From Candidatus Saccharibacteria bacterium oral taxon 488 (GTDB lineage Bacteria > Patescibacteriota > Saccharimonadia > Saccharimonadales > Saccharimonadaceae), in the NCBI GenBank assembly GCA_010202645.1, contig CP047920.1, positions 434,001 through 498,000 of the forward strand: a stretch of DNA of 64,000 nt. The letters run 5' to 3'. Shown piece by piece: positions 47,403 through 56,287 of this stretch. Position numbers and translations under genes: made by a program. Position 1 is the first letter of the stretch. The number at the start of each line of letters is the position of its first letter. Under the pieces are notes generated by a model. That model was not told the origin of the DNA. It made no database searches and saw nothing but the letters and a program-made list of their open reading frames with translations.

Positions 47403-48483
47403 GCTCGTTAATCTGGTGAGAATGCTTAATTCTGGGGTGTAAACTTTTCTATCAACGTTTACCCAAAATCCAGCAGGAAATAGCATTTGTTTACACTGCA
47501 AGAGACGAGGCTTTGGTAGTTTGATAAAGTGTTGCTCCATATTTTCGGCATGCTCTAGTGCAAACGCAATAAAACGCTCTTTCTCCGCAAGGTCGTCTTT
47601 ATCGTAATTTTCGTACCGATGCTCTAGTTACTTGAGTCTTAGCTTATCGTCTTCAATCTTTCGCATAATATCGCTTTTGATAGATTGATTTTCGGGCTAT
47701 ATGGCTGCATCTACTCGATTATCTATTAACTGTCGTAATGAGGCCATATCACGAGCAATACGCAGCTTTTCTACTTCGGCCGTTTTCCTGCGTGCTTTCC
47801 ATACTGCATTTAGTGCTTTTAGGAGCTTAGTGCGTCCGTATTCTGTTATTTGGTACTCACCAATATAGCCACTTATATTCCGACGTAAATCGTTACGAGT
47901 AAAATATTCGCCACAACTCCTGCAACGATATTTATGATAAATACACTCCTTATTTTTGCCATTGTTTACTGGAAATCCCACATACCGTCCGTACTTCTCT
48001 TGTTCGCACTTTTGACAATGCACGATATTAGGCAGAGGGTACTCTGGATTACCGTTTTTTCGCGGACCACTTTGCGTCTTCTTCTTTTCTGCAAATATCT
48101 CCACGAGCTTCAAGTGCTGCTCCATCGTTATAAGGGGCTTATGTAAGCCATTCTCATTACGATACTTTACTTGCTTATTCATCTCCACGACGCCTGCACA
48201 GAAAGAATGCGTGCAGATAGCCCTAAACTTGTCCATTTTGTATTTTGCACGGCCTTTTATACACATTCAAGCGATAAAGCTCAAAATGTTTCACACGATG
48301 TCCTTTTCAGAACTCTATCGTGCGAAAAAATCGCATTGCTTAAATGTGGTAAAACCTAGAACAATTATGATTATGCCGCATTTAGTCACACCTAAGAAAC
48401 TTTTGGTATCTCTCGAAACATTATTCAGAACTCAATCTAGATAGCTGTCAAATATCTAGCTTAAAGGGTGGTATACTAGGACT

Positions 48484-51400
48484 ATGCCTGCGATTGACTG
48501 GAATAAATTTGGAGTAACTGGAGCAAGCAAACAAGACTCTTTTGAAGAGCTTTGCTTACATTTATTCTGCCGTAAGCACAAATTATCAGAAGGTGTGTCA
48601 GGTGATTTCAACCAAGCTGGCCTTGAAACAGAACCTGTCAAAGTTGGCAAAAAGACGTATGGATTTCAGTCAAAGTATTTTGATGATAGCGTTGGCTACT
48701 CGCAAATAAAGAAATCTGTCATTACGGCTTTGCAAAAATACGGAAGCTTGCTTGATGAGATATGTATATTCATTAATCTTAACGCTCAACCAAACAGGTC
48801 AGAGAGCGGCAAGGAAATTGCCAAGGAAGCTGCAAAATATGGCGTCAAAATACAATGGTATACTCGCAGTAATTTTGAAGTAGCCTTAACAAAGCCTCAG
48901 AATCTAGATTTATCATTTTTCTACTTTGGATACGGCTCTGAGTTTAAGTTTATAGAAGATAGTGCAGACCATACTAAACTAACACTGGTGAAATCAAAAC
49001 AATTTTTAAAGTTGCATTTTTTGGACTCGAAAAATAAGCGTGTTCAGAATCTGGAAGAGACCATTTTAAAACTTTCGGAAAAACTAGTACTCATATCAGG
49101 AGACCCAGCTTCTGGTAAAAGTACCTTAGTTCATCGGCTCTTCTCTTCGTATTCGGGAATGGGCGAAGCGAGTCATACGAAAATGGTACATAAGATAATC
49201 TCAACTGGTGCAGTGCCTCAAGTTATAAATCTTAAACTTTGTGCAACAGACAGTCTGGAAAATATAATACGGACTCGACAAAGTGCTTACACTATCCAAG
49301 GTGCCGAACTAAAAATTATCTATTTGCTTGATGGATTGGATGAGATTAGCGAAGACAGGGCTGACCTTATATTGCTTCAGATGCTCGAATTGTCAAAAAA
49401 GAAAAACACTCATAAAATTATCGTAACTTGTAGAAGCGGAAATTTTAATAAAATTCAGCTCAAAAACTATTTCAAGAATTGCGTTGAATTCAAAGTCGGA
49501 CAATTAGATATAAAGGATGTTGATAGCTATTTTAAGGCGAAAGGTAACGCCGATAAACAATTGGCCTATGACTCACTAAAATTATCAAATCCAAAGCTAG
49601 TATCCTCTATAACTGACGTACTAGGATTACTGCTACTTTGGGATTCAATTGAGCAGCTTAATAGCGATAGTACGGTACTGGACTTATATGAGTTAAAGGT
49701 GAAACGTGTTTTGCATGACCCGAATCACTACAAGGACCTGCCAGGGTTAAATCTGCCAAATCCGAAAGACGAGGCCATTCTTCTATTAAACGAAGCTATA
49801 TCCTATAAGTTTCACGAAAAGTTTCAATTTTTACTTCCGATACGCGATTTACAGGAAGTGGTCGGTACGGCTTACCCAAAGATTGATTACAATGCAATCA
49901 ATTCTATTATTAACTATATAGCCAGTCTATTTTTTGACACCTCCTCTACAAATCCTCAAGAAGCATACTATGTCTATAAGCATCGACGCTACCAGGAGTA
50001 CTTCTTTATTACCTTGCTCCAAAAACAATATACGGCAAATCCGAGTATTCTAAGGAAACTATCGATTTTATCTAATCTTGAGCTATTCCAGACATTCTTC
50101 ATAAAGGGCTTACGCAAGAAGTATATCGAAGAGAATAATCTGATTGGTTGTCTTGACTTGAGCCTTCTAGACGTTTATCTAGGGAACCATTCTGGCTGGG
50201 GTGTAGATAGCCCTTACTATCTCAATTCATCTGACTTTATAAAGACTCTCGTAGACCAGCAGGACGCCGTCTTTAATGCACTATTTGAAGATGACAATCT
50301 GGACATTAGAAGTAAAGTTTTTGTCGATACCAAATTACTAAAAGATAAATTCCAGGAGTGGAAGCAAGATACAGATAACCTGGCTCATTATCGAGCCGAG
50401 CAAGTGTTGATTGACGGATGGCAGGAGGGGCGTTCACGTTTAATGAATCTTGTTGTGGACTTCTGGCAAGCTGGTCGAAAAGATATTGCAAATGAAATCA
50501 TAAACAATATACGAGAAATTCAAACACTCTATAAAAAGAATAAATTTTTTAAGTTGCTAGACAAGCAACAACGACGGCATATTGTTGGCTCGTCTCACGA
50601 TACATATAAATCTTGGATTTTTTACCTCATGAACATCCTTGGAGATAGTGCCGAAAAGATACTCAATGAAAAAATCTTACCTATGATGAACGATAACGAG
50701 GACGACTTTGAGTCAAAGCGTGGAGTTGCCGAGGCTATAAAATCCTATCTATCTGTTCTTGTTGATAGTCAACCATCTCAACTGGTTAGCGTTATTGATA
50801 AGTTACCACAGCCAGTGCTTTTGGAGCTTCTTAAAATATTAACAAGAGTACCAAACCTAAAGCTATTTATTGAATACACAGAAATTCACGAAAGTGTGAG
50901 AAGATTTGTCGATACTTATGACTTCGAGCTAAACGAAAATAGCTATCATATTCTGTTTTTCAAGAAATACTTTTCACTAAATATTACCAAAGATGAATAT
51001 GAATACCTGGACAAAAGAAAAGAGAAAATAGTAAATCAGCGAGATATTGACTGGCGAACATATGGTTATGAAACCGAATTTGCGTTAATCGCATACGTTA
51101 TTGGCGACTATTCTCTAGAGCAAGAGATTGCACAGGCAAAAAGCATACATGGACTCGACCTATACAGTGAACGTGTAGTATATGCAACTCTCTATGTGGC
51201 ATATATTTCTATGATTAAGGGTGACGCTAGTTTTGAGTACATATATCGTCAATATGCAAAATATTGTGAGTTGAAAGACGATACTCGCTACAACTCCAAA
51301 GCTCTGCTATTTCCAATTACTGTGCTTTGGGCTTATATTTATGGTCACAGCACCGTAGATAATTCAGCAAAGAAACTACTTACAAAAAGACTTGTTGAAG

Positions 51401-52722
51401 AGCTACATATAAATAAATACAGTTTTTACCTCAATCTTAATACATATTTTCCGTCCTTATTTAGCAGCATTGTAAGCGAATCTGAAATCGCATCGTTCGA
51501 GACCGACCTAGATACTTGGACAGACGATTTTCAATCCAAGGTAGACCGATACCTAGACCTTAGTCGGATGTATAAGGGAGTCAACCCACAAAGAGCATCC
51601 GAACTATTCATTAAGGCCATCGTAGACGGCACTCTGCGGCATGGCTGGAGAAAAGACCCAATTGTTCACTATGACCTTGTCAGTGCTTTGGGAGTACTAC
51701 TTGAGAAGCAGTGGCTGAGGGATGGTGAGTTGAACTCTGCTCTCGATGAAGTATGGAATCTTGTACTTAGGGCGTATGAAATATCAGATGGGAGTGGAAC
51801 CTCTCGCGGCCCATACCGCTTTATTGAGACCGTAGCAAAATTTGATAGAGACATAGCAATTCGATATAAGGACAAGTATGTAAAGAAGGAAGGCAGGTAC
51901 AGTGTCTCGAATTCTTTATATACCCCAATTCTACTATCTAGGGTGCGTGCGGGTTTGTCTGTTGAGTCTGTCGAGGAGGGTTTTGATGAATTCCAAATGG
52001 ATTACGATTATGAGGGAAAGCCCTACGCTGAATATTACGAGCAAAAATTTGTTGTATATCTCGAAATCTCTAAATCGGAGCTATACTCTGACGAAGAGAA
52101 AGTCGAGGTACTCAATAAAGCCAATGCGCAGATTGCATCTATGCAGGACCAGGGGCTGACATATTACCTCTCTGACACTTATTATGAAGAAGAAGTACAA
52201 GATTTTTTAGAACTGTGTAAAAAGTCCAATATCAAACCTAATATTAAGCTAGAGCAAAAACGTGACTCAATACCCACAAGGAAATACTCCTCTAGTAATG
52301 AACAGAGATTTCGGGATGAGCTAAAAGACGCAAAGACTAAACAGAAAATACGAGGTGCATACAAGAGGCTCAGAAACTACAAGAATGAAATATCTCTCAA
52401 GGATGCTAAGTCATGGGAAGTACTTATCGATAAGACATACGAGTTGTTTGGAAATATTAACTTATTTATAAAGTACCTGGAGAGCATTAGCTATCCTCAT
52501 TCGGATTATTATTCTTCAAATGGAAAATATGCTCATCTGGGTCTTGCGTACACACTTGAAAACCCTAATTATAAGCAAGAGACTTTAGATTATCTATACC
52601 TTAATGGAGGACATGGCGGTTTTGGTAATCTTATTAAAACCTACGCTTATTTAAACGACCGAGAGATGACAATCAATCTATTTAATAGGTATATAGCCCT
52701 GTGTAAGTTGTTGACCGAATAA
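48484..52722 (+). CDS. NACHT-type STAND NTPase with nuclease-like N-terminus (bacterial NLR-like, candidate anti-phage protein)
   Basis: This is a 1412-residue single-chain protein. Residues 15-145 look like a PD-(D/E)XK restriction-type domain: FEELCLHLF, a glutamate in GLETEPVKV (E48/E50), and FQSKYF (Q62, K64) as the QxK motif. Residues 200-345 are a STAND/NACHT NTPase: Walker A GDPASGKST (206-214), Walker B LLDGLDEIS (281-289, the NACHT type), sensor-like IIVTCRSGNF. From about 500 to the end the protein is helical and repeat-like, the place of the target sensor in this class. The layout matches Avs/bNACHT proteins, which bind a phage protein, assemble and switch on the nuclease. TATACT ends 6 bases before the ATG, so it is probably leaderless. 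The invader sensed is not predictable from sequence. Confidence 0.85.
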   Translation: MPAIDWNKFGVTGASKQDSFEELCLHLFCRKHKLSEGVSGDFNQAGLETEPVKVGKKTYGFQSKYFDDSVGYSQIKKSVITALQKYGSLLDEICIFINLNAQPNRSESGKEIAKEAAKYGVKIQWYTRSNFEVALTKPQNLDLSFFYFGYGSEFKFIEDSADHTKLTLVKSKQFLKLHFLDSKNKRVQNLEETILKLSEKLVLISGDPASGKSTLVHRLFSSYSGMGEASHTKMVHKIISTGAVPQVINLKLCATDSLENIIRTRQSAYTIQGAELKIIYLLDGLDEISEDRADLILLQMLELSKKKNTHKIIVTCRSGNFNKIQLKNYFKNCVEFKVGQLDIKDVDSYFKAKGNADKQLAYDSLKLSNPKLVSSITDVLGLLLLWDSIEQLNSDSTVLDLYELKVKRVLHDPNHYKDLPGLNLPNPKDEAILLLNEAISYKFHEKFQFLLPIRDLQEVVGTAYPKIDYNAINSIINYIASLFFDTSSTNPQEAYYVYKHRRYQEYFFITLLQKQYTANPSILRKLSILSNLELFQTFFIKGLRKKYIEENNLIGCLDLSLLDVYLGNHSGWGVDSPYYLNSSDFIKTLVDQQDAVFNALFEDDNLDIRSKVFVDTKLLKDKFQEWKQDTDNLAHYRAEQVLIDGWQEGRSRLMNLVVDFWQAGRKDIANEIINNIREIQTLYKKNKFFKLLDKQQRRHIVGSSHDTYKSWIFYLMNILGDSAEKILNEKILPMMNDNEDDFESKRGVAEAIKSYLSVLVDSQPSQLVSVIDKLPQPVLLELLKILTRVPNLKLFIEYTEIHESVRRFVDTYDFELNENSYHILFFKKYFSLNITKDEYEYLDKRKEKIVNQRDIDWRTYGYETEFALIAYVIGDYSLEQEIAQAKSIHGLDLYSERVVYATLYVAYISMIKGDASFEYIYRQYAKYCELKDDTRYNSKALLFPITVLWAYIYGHSTVDNSAKKLLTKRLVEELHINKYSFYLNLNTYFPSLFSSIVSESEIASFETDLDTWTDDFQSKVDRYLDLSRMYKGVNPQRASELFIKAIVDGTLRHGWRKDPIVHYDLVSALGVLLEKQWLRDGELNSALDEVWNLVLRAYEISDGSGTSRGPYRFIETVAKFDRDIAIRYKDKYVKKEGRYSVSNSLYTPILLSRVRAGLSVESVEEGFDEFQMDYDYEGKPYAEYYEQKFVVYLEISKSELYSDEEKVEVLNKANAQIASMQDQGLTYYLSDTYYEEEVQDFLELCKKSNIKPNIKLEQKRDSIPTRKYSSSNEQRFRDELKDAKTKQKIRGAYKRLRNYKNEISLKDAKSWEVLIDKTYELFGNINLFIKYLESISYPHSDYYSSNGKYAHLGLAYTLENPNYKQETLDYLYLNGGHGGFGNLIKTYAYLNDREMTINLFNRYIALCKLLTE

Positions 52723-52854
52723 GTCAGTGTCTAGTGTAAGTCTACTATTGGATGCAGTATTAATTCTCCCCTCAAGAATTGAGCATACTCAACTGCTAGA
52801 ATATCCCTCCATCTACTGATTTCAGCTTCGATTTCGTGTAAACATTTACCCACG

Positions 52855-52901
52855 ACCCGCACCATGAAAGACTTTTCAAGCTCTGAAAGGTCTTTTTTGT
52901 T
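52855..52901 (+). repeat. Right direct repeat (attR-like)
   Basis: This is identical over 23 bases to 47356-47378 and similar over the next 24. It includes a copy of the tRNA-Gly 3' end (ACCCGCACCA) and of the terminator hairpin, but the rest of the tRNA is absent. Confidence 0.85.
52865..52898 (+). terminator. Terminator copy in the right repeat
   Basis: AAAGACTTTTCA, loop, TGAAAGGTCTTTTTT. Differences from the left copy at the top of the stem are partly compensatory (CGG/TGG against CA/TG), so the hairpin is kept. It may now end transcripts of the NACHT-type gene. Confidence 0.75.
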
Positions 52902-53057
52902 TATAGTCAATCTGTAAAGTACGCTGCGGCCCTCTCCAGGGCAAACTCCATAAATCGAGCCTTGTCTTGCTTATTTATATCTTCTAATTATATATTTATA
53001 CCCAGAGGATATTCTTTTCAGTCTGGCAAACTAGAAGTCTCTAGTGGAGAAATATAC

Positions 53058-54038
53058 TTAACGCTCATTCAATAGCGAACGAAATCCATCGGCTATCGTA
53101 TTGGCATGCGTATTATAAAGGAAGTGGCTGCCACCTAAAACCGTAACGAACGATTCGTTGGGGCGTGGTAATTGTGCGATATGTATTTCTTTCCATTTGG
53201 GAAACAGCTCTTGTGACTGGTTCGACAAGTAAAATCTAACGGGTATATCAGAGGGGAATTTGGAGGTTGCACTTAAGCCACCACTATCGCTATCAGACCG
53301 CACTGTCTCATCAAGTACCGCGCTACTCGTAAAGTTGCGGTTCATAAGTTTGTTAGCTAATAATCGCTCCTCGTCAGTATAAGTTCGTCCCGTCATCTCG
53401 GAAATAGCATTCGGGTTTATGGCCAGATAGGTGCGAATTAAACCCGCTCCGCCAGCAAACCGCAACAAGCCAGTCGTTATTGACGAAGCTGCCTGTTGTT
53501 TCTGTAAATCTGATGGCATAGACCTCAGCTGCTCAGGCACCGAAGTATCTATACCGACAACCGCTTCAACTTCATTAGTATACGTCAAGGAATACTTCAA
53601 TGCGTATAAACCAGAGACTGAGTGGGCTATTATAGAATATTTCTTATACCCCAACTTCGAGATAGTCTGATGGATCTCGGATACGATATTATCGGTGGAG
53701 CGAGGTTTTGTCGTATCGTCACTTAGTCCATAGCCAAATCCCTCATACACGATTACAGTAAAATCTTTTTTGAGATTATCGACAAGTTGCTTAAATTCAA
53801 GTGCTGGGGCGGGGACGCCAAGACCAGGTAGCAGCACGACAACTTTTTTAGCATTACCCTGAATGTCAACGTGCACTCTCCCGCCATCAATCTGCACATA
53901 TTGACCGTACGAGTCTTTGATTCCATTGTATTCAACTCCACTCAAAACAATGTTTATCAAAGCGAGGATTAGCAAGATAGTAGCTAAACCGCCGAATATC
54001 CATAGGAGAACTTTAATTATCTTAGTTTTATACTTCAC
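53058..54038 (-). CDS. Membrane-anchored alpha/beta-hydrolase
   Basis: This protein has about 326 residues. A membrane helix spans residues 8-32 (LLWIFGGLATILLILALINI), followed by an external hydrolase domain with LLPGLGVPAPALEF, the nucleophile elbow IIAHSVSGLYALKY (alanine in place of the first glycine) and the histidine in GGSHFLYN. The start is a GTG at 54038 with TATAAT ending exactly 6 bases upstream, so it is probably leaderless; the frame's upstream ATG overlaps that -10 box. The gene is AT-rich. The substrate is unknown. Confidence 0.82.
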   Translation of the reverse strand: MKYKTKIIKVLLWIFGGLATILLILALINIVLSGVEYNGIKDSYGQYVQIDGGRVHVDIQGNAKKVVVLLPGLGVPAPALEFKQLVDNLKKDFTVIVYEGFGYGLSDDTTKPRSTDNIVSEIHQTISKLGYKKYSIIAHSVSGLYALKYSLTYTNEVEAVVGIDTSVPEQLRSMPSDLQKQQAASSITTGLLRFAGGAGLIRTYLAINPNAISEMTGRTYTDEERLLANKLMNRNFTSSAVLDETVRSDSDSGGLSATSKFPSDIPVRFYLSNQSQELFPKWKEIHIAQLPRPNESFVTVLGGSHFLYNTHANTIADGFRSLLNER

Positions 54039-54107
54039 GGGGTAATTATAGCATTTCAACTAGGCTATGTGAATAGATTGTATAATAACACCATACCCAT
54101 CACTCAT

Positions 54108-54136
54108 TTGCCCAAATCCCTCATCTCGCTTATACT
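54108..54136 (+). promoter_or_regulatory. Promoter of the GH13 gene (leaderless)
   Basis: TTGCCC (54108-54113), 17 bases, TATACT (54131-54136). The -10 box ends 6 bases before ATG 54143. Confidence 0.75.
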
Positions 54137-54142
54137 TAAGTC

Positions 54143-55732
54143 ATGAAAACTTGGCAAGATGTCGCTTCTCTGTATCAAATTTATCCACGCAGTTTTCGAG
54201 ATACTAACGGCGATGGGATTGGCGATTTGAATGGCATTACCGAAAAGCTGGATTATTTGGCGTGGCTGGGGGTTGACGCGATTTGGATTTCGCCGTTTTT
54301 CCTCTCGCCGCTGACTGATTTTGGCTATGATATCGCTGACTACCGAGCCATCGATCCGACATTCGGCGGGCTGAATGATTTTCGGGCGCTATTAGAAAAA
54401 GCCCACACCCTAGACATTAAAGTCATGATCGACCTCGTTCCCTGCCACACGTCTGACCAGCATCCGTGGTTTCAGGAAGCGCGGTCATCGCGTGACAACC
54501 CTAGGCGTGATTATTACGTCTGGCATGACGGACGGGACGGCAATGAGCCGAACAATTGGCGAAGTTTATCGGGCGGCAGTTCATGGGAGTTTGACGAGCA
54601 GACCGGTCAGTATTATCTCCATTCGTTCCTGAAAACGCAGCCGGATTTGAATTGGGATAATCCTGCGGTTCGCGATGAGATAAAAAACGTGGTGCGATTT
54701 TGGTTTGATATGGGCGTGGACGGCATGCGGGTTGACGCGATTTGGGGTATTTCTAAAGATTCAGAGTTCGGCAATGATTCGCCAAATCCTGATTTTCACG
54801 GCGATCCTGAAGCTTACGGTGCGTTCATCCACGACCACTGTAAAATGGGGCCGCATTTTCAAGAATATTTGCGTGAGCTGGCGTCAGTTTGCGATGAATA
54901 TGACGACCGACAGATGGTGTTTGAATTTTATCCGGATGAAAAGTTGGGTGATATTTACCAGCAGTACCGCCAAGTGCTGACCGCCCACCCGAAGGCGTCG
55001 GCATTCTTTATGGAATATCGCCAGGACGAGTGGCACGCGGAGCATGTTGGACAGAAGATTGAGAATTATCTGCGGGCGGCAGGTTCAGCCAGGCCGTTTT
55101 TCTGCGTTGGTAATCACGATCAGCCGCGCATTGCCTCGCGGCTCGGGGCGGAGCGAGCACGGGCCTTACATTTCCTCAATCTACTCACGCCGGGTGTTAG
55201 CGTAGTTTACTATGGCGATGAGATTGGCATGACCAACGGCGAGCTGACTGCCGAGGATATTCAGGATAATTTTAGCCCCGCTCATTCTACCATCGACAGC
55301 CGCGACCTGGAGCGTACGCCGATGCAATGGGATGACACGCGGTTTGCTGGATTCTCAAGTATACAGCCGTGGCTGCCCGTTCACGCCAACGCGACAAGAA
55401 CCAACGTCCTGACACAGGCCATACACCCTGACTCACTCCTACATCTACACCGACGGCTGCTTCGCCTGCGGCGGAGTATGCCAGTTTTGCAGCGCGGTAC
55501 GCTTGAAGTGATTAACACCGGTAATGGATTTGTCCTCGGTATCAAACGAGAGCTGGGCAGCGAGCGGGCTTATATTTACATTAATTTCGCTGACCAAGAC
55601 CAGACGATTCACCTACCTGAGCCAATGATGATACAAGCCACTACGTTAAGTCAATATATCGCACACACCGACAGCCAAACCATCGTCATCGCGCGCTACG
55701 GCGGCCTACTCATGAAACCAATATCACGCTAA
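54143..55732 (+). CDS. GH13 alpha-glucosidase (oligo-1,6-glucosidase type)
   Basis: This 529-residue enzyme has the (beta/alpha)8 core. It begins VASLYQIYPRSFRDTNGDGI, has the calcium-site-like loop DTNGDGIGDL, then FGYDIADYRAIDPTFGGLND. The catalytic nucleophile is D in GMRVDAIWG near residue 200, the acid E in VFEFYP near 255, and the third aspartate in GNHDQPRIASRLG near 330. It lacks a signal peptide, so it probably acts on imported maltose, isomaltose or similar sugars. Trehalose synthases are close relatives, but the C-terminal domain is too short for most of them. Confidence 0.92.
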   Translation: MKTWQDVASLYQIYPRSFRDTNGDGIGDLNGITEKLDYLAWLGVDAIWISPFFLSPLTDFGYDIADYRAIDPTFGGLNDFRALLEKAHTLDIKVMIDLVPCHTSDQHPWFQEARSSRDNPRRDYYVWHDGRDGNEPNNWRSLSGGSSWEFDEQTGQYYLHSFLKTQPDLNWDNPAVRDEIKNVVRFWFDMGVDGMRVDAIWGISKDSEFGNDSPNPDFHGDPEAYGAFIHDHCKMGPHFQEYLRELASVCDEYDDRQMVFEFYPDEKLGDIYQQYRQVLTAHPKASAFFMEYRQDEWHAEHVGQKIENYLRAAGSARPFFCVGNHDQPRIASRLGAERARALHFLNLLTPGVSVVYYGDEIGMTNGELTAEDIQDNFSPAHSTIDSRDLERTPMQWDDTRFAGFSSIQPWLPVHANATRTNVLTQAIHPDSLLHLHRRLLRLRRSMPVLQRGTLEVINTGNGFVLGIKRELGSERAYIYINFADQDQTIHLPEPMMIQATTLSQYIAHTDSQTIVIARYGGLLMKPISR

Positions 55733-56274
55733 TACAGCTGCGCCCACGACGCAACATATCTATTAAGTCCATTTGGGCCGAGCCGCCCTGCACCGATACA
55801 CTTCAATCTCAACTGCTGACCCAAGCCATTGACCGCAAAGAACGCGGTTGGATCAGGACCACGCAGCACTCGTACCGCCCCCTCAATTGGCCGATCATTT
55901 AACTCAGCCTTACCGGCTACCGACACCCAGCCGATATAGAATAGCAACTTATCAAGCTTATCACCACCACCCTCAAACTCAGACTCCAGCACCCCATATT
56001 CATTCCAGCCGCCAGCAACTGGCATCTGAAATCGTGGCGTCCGTTTATCGACTGGTTTTTGGCCTTTGACTCCTGGCATGATAAGTACTTTCTTCGGATC
56101 AACAGCATCCGGGTCGACTTCGTGACATGACCATGGGCTGGAATGATTAATATCATACGCACACCCTCCAGCCGCTAGTAGCCGCAGTGGCGATATCGCT
56201 ACGTCCGCCATTCGTTTTAATAGACCGTACGGGAGTGGCCGTAGTGGCGCTTCACTGTCAAATTGCTCTTTCAT
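55729..56274 (-). CDS. Unknown protein, tandem paralogue 2
   Basis: This protein has about 181 residues, unrecognised. It is homologous to the gene just upstream: KRMADVAISPLRLLAAGG and PWSCHEVDPDAVDP here correspond to TKMADVAMRPLMFILGG and PWHCQRDIDPSLIDP there, and FFAVNGLGQQLRLKCIGAGR to FFAVHPDGTQIGLEIMDTGM. ATG 56274 follows GGAGGAGGCG; the longer frame lacks support. There is no signal peptide. It is the last gene of the tyrS-recG-rsmD operon and ends in a 4-base overlap with the convergent GH13 gene. Confidence 0.7.
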   Translation of the reverse strand: MKEQFDSEAPLRPLPYGLLKRMADVAISPLRLLAAGGCAYDINHSSPWSCHEVDPDAVDPKKVLIMPGVKGQKPVDKRTPRFQMPVAGGWNEYGVLESEFEGGGDKLDKLLFYIGWVSVAGKAELNDRPIEGAVRVLRGPDPTAFFAVNGLGQQLRLKCIGAGRLGPNGLNRYVASWAQLY

Positions 56275-56287
56275 ACTCGCCTCCTCC

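Larger units (their letters stand above)
47343..48266 (-). pseudogene. Degenerate large serine recombinase (integrase)
   Basis: One continuous reading frame covers 47343-48266 but is broken by two stop codons (TAG at 47697-47699 and a TAA near 47628). It reads, in order, the end of the recombinase domain (LHKPLITMEQHLKLVEIFAE), a zinc ribbon with cysteine pairs (VHCQKCEQEKYG and YRCRSCGEYF), a coiled coil (KIEDDKLRLK...AEKERFIAFALEHAE), and the usual tail (LQCKQMLFPAGFWVNVD, VYTPELSILTRL). The N-terminal catalytic domain with the serine is missing. Its last 20 codons overlap the tRNA-Gly terminator and 3' end, that is, the attachment site. It must once have moved the island and is now inactive. 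Confidence 0.8.
47356..52877. mobile_element. 5.5-kb integrated island at tRNA-Gly carrying an NLR-like NTPase
   Basis: The island is bounded by direct repeats of the tRNA-Gly 3' end and terminator. It contains only the degenerate serine recombinase and the 1412-residue NACHT-type gene. Its base composition is clearly more AT-rich than the flanking core genes. The recombinase type, its position beside one repeat and the target tRNA fit a site-specific integrative element that is now fixed. Confidence 0.75.
52723..53057. other. Right edge of the island with a second recombinase relic
   Basis: No intact gene is present. Read on the minus strand, 52911-52988 encodes LEDINKQDKARFMEFALERA, matching the coiled-coil end of the serine recombinase (KDDLAEKERFIAFALEHAEN). 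In another frame across the right repeat, NKKDLSELEKSFMVRV matches the recombinase tail NKKDLPETEKSFMVRV. The segment between them in the left copy is missing. This is the remnant of an older, related element. Confidence 0.6.
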
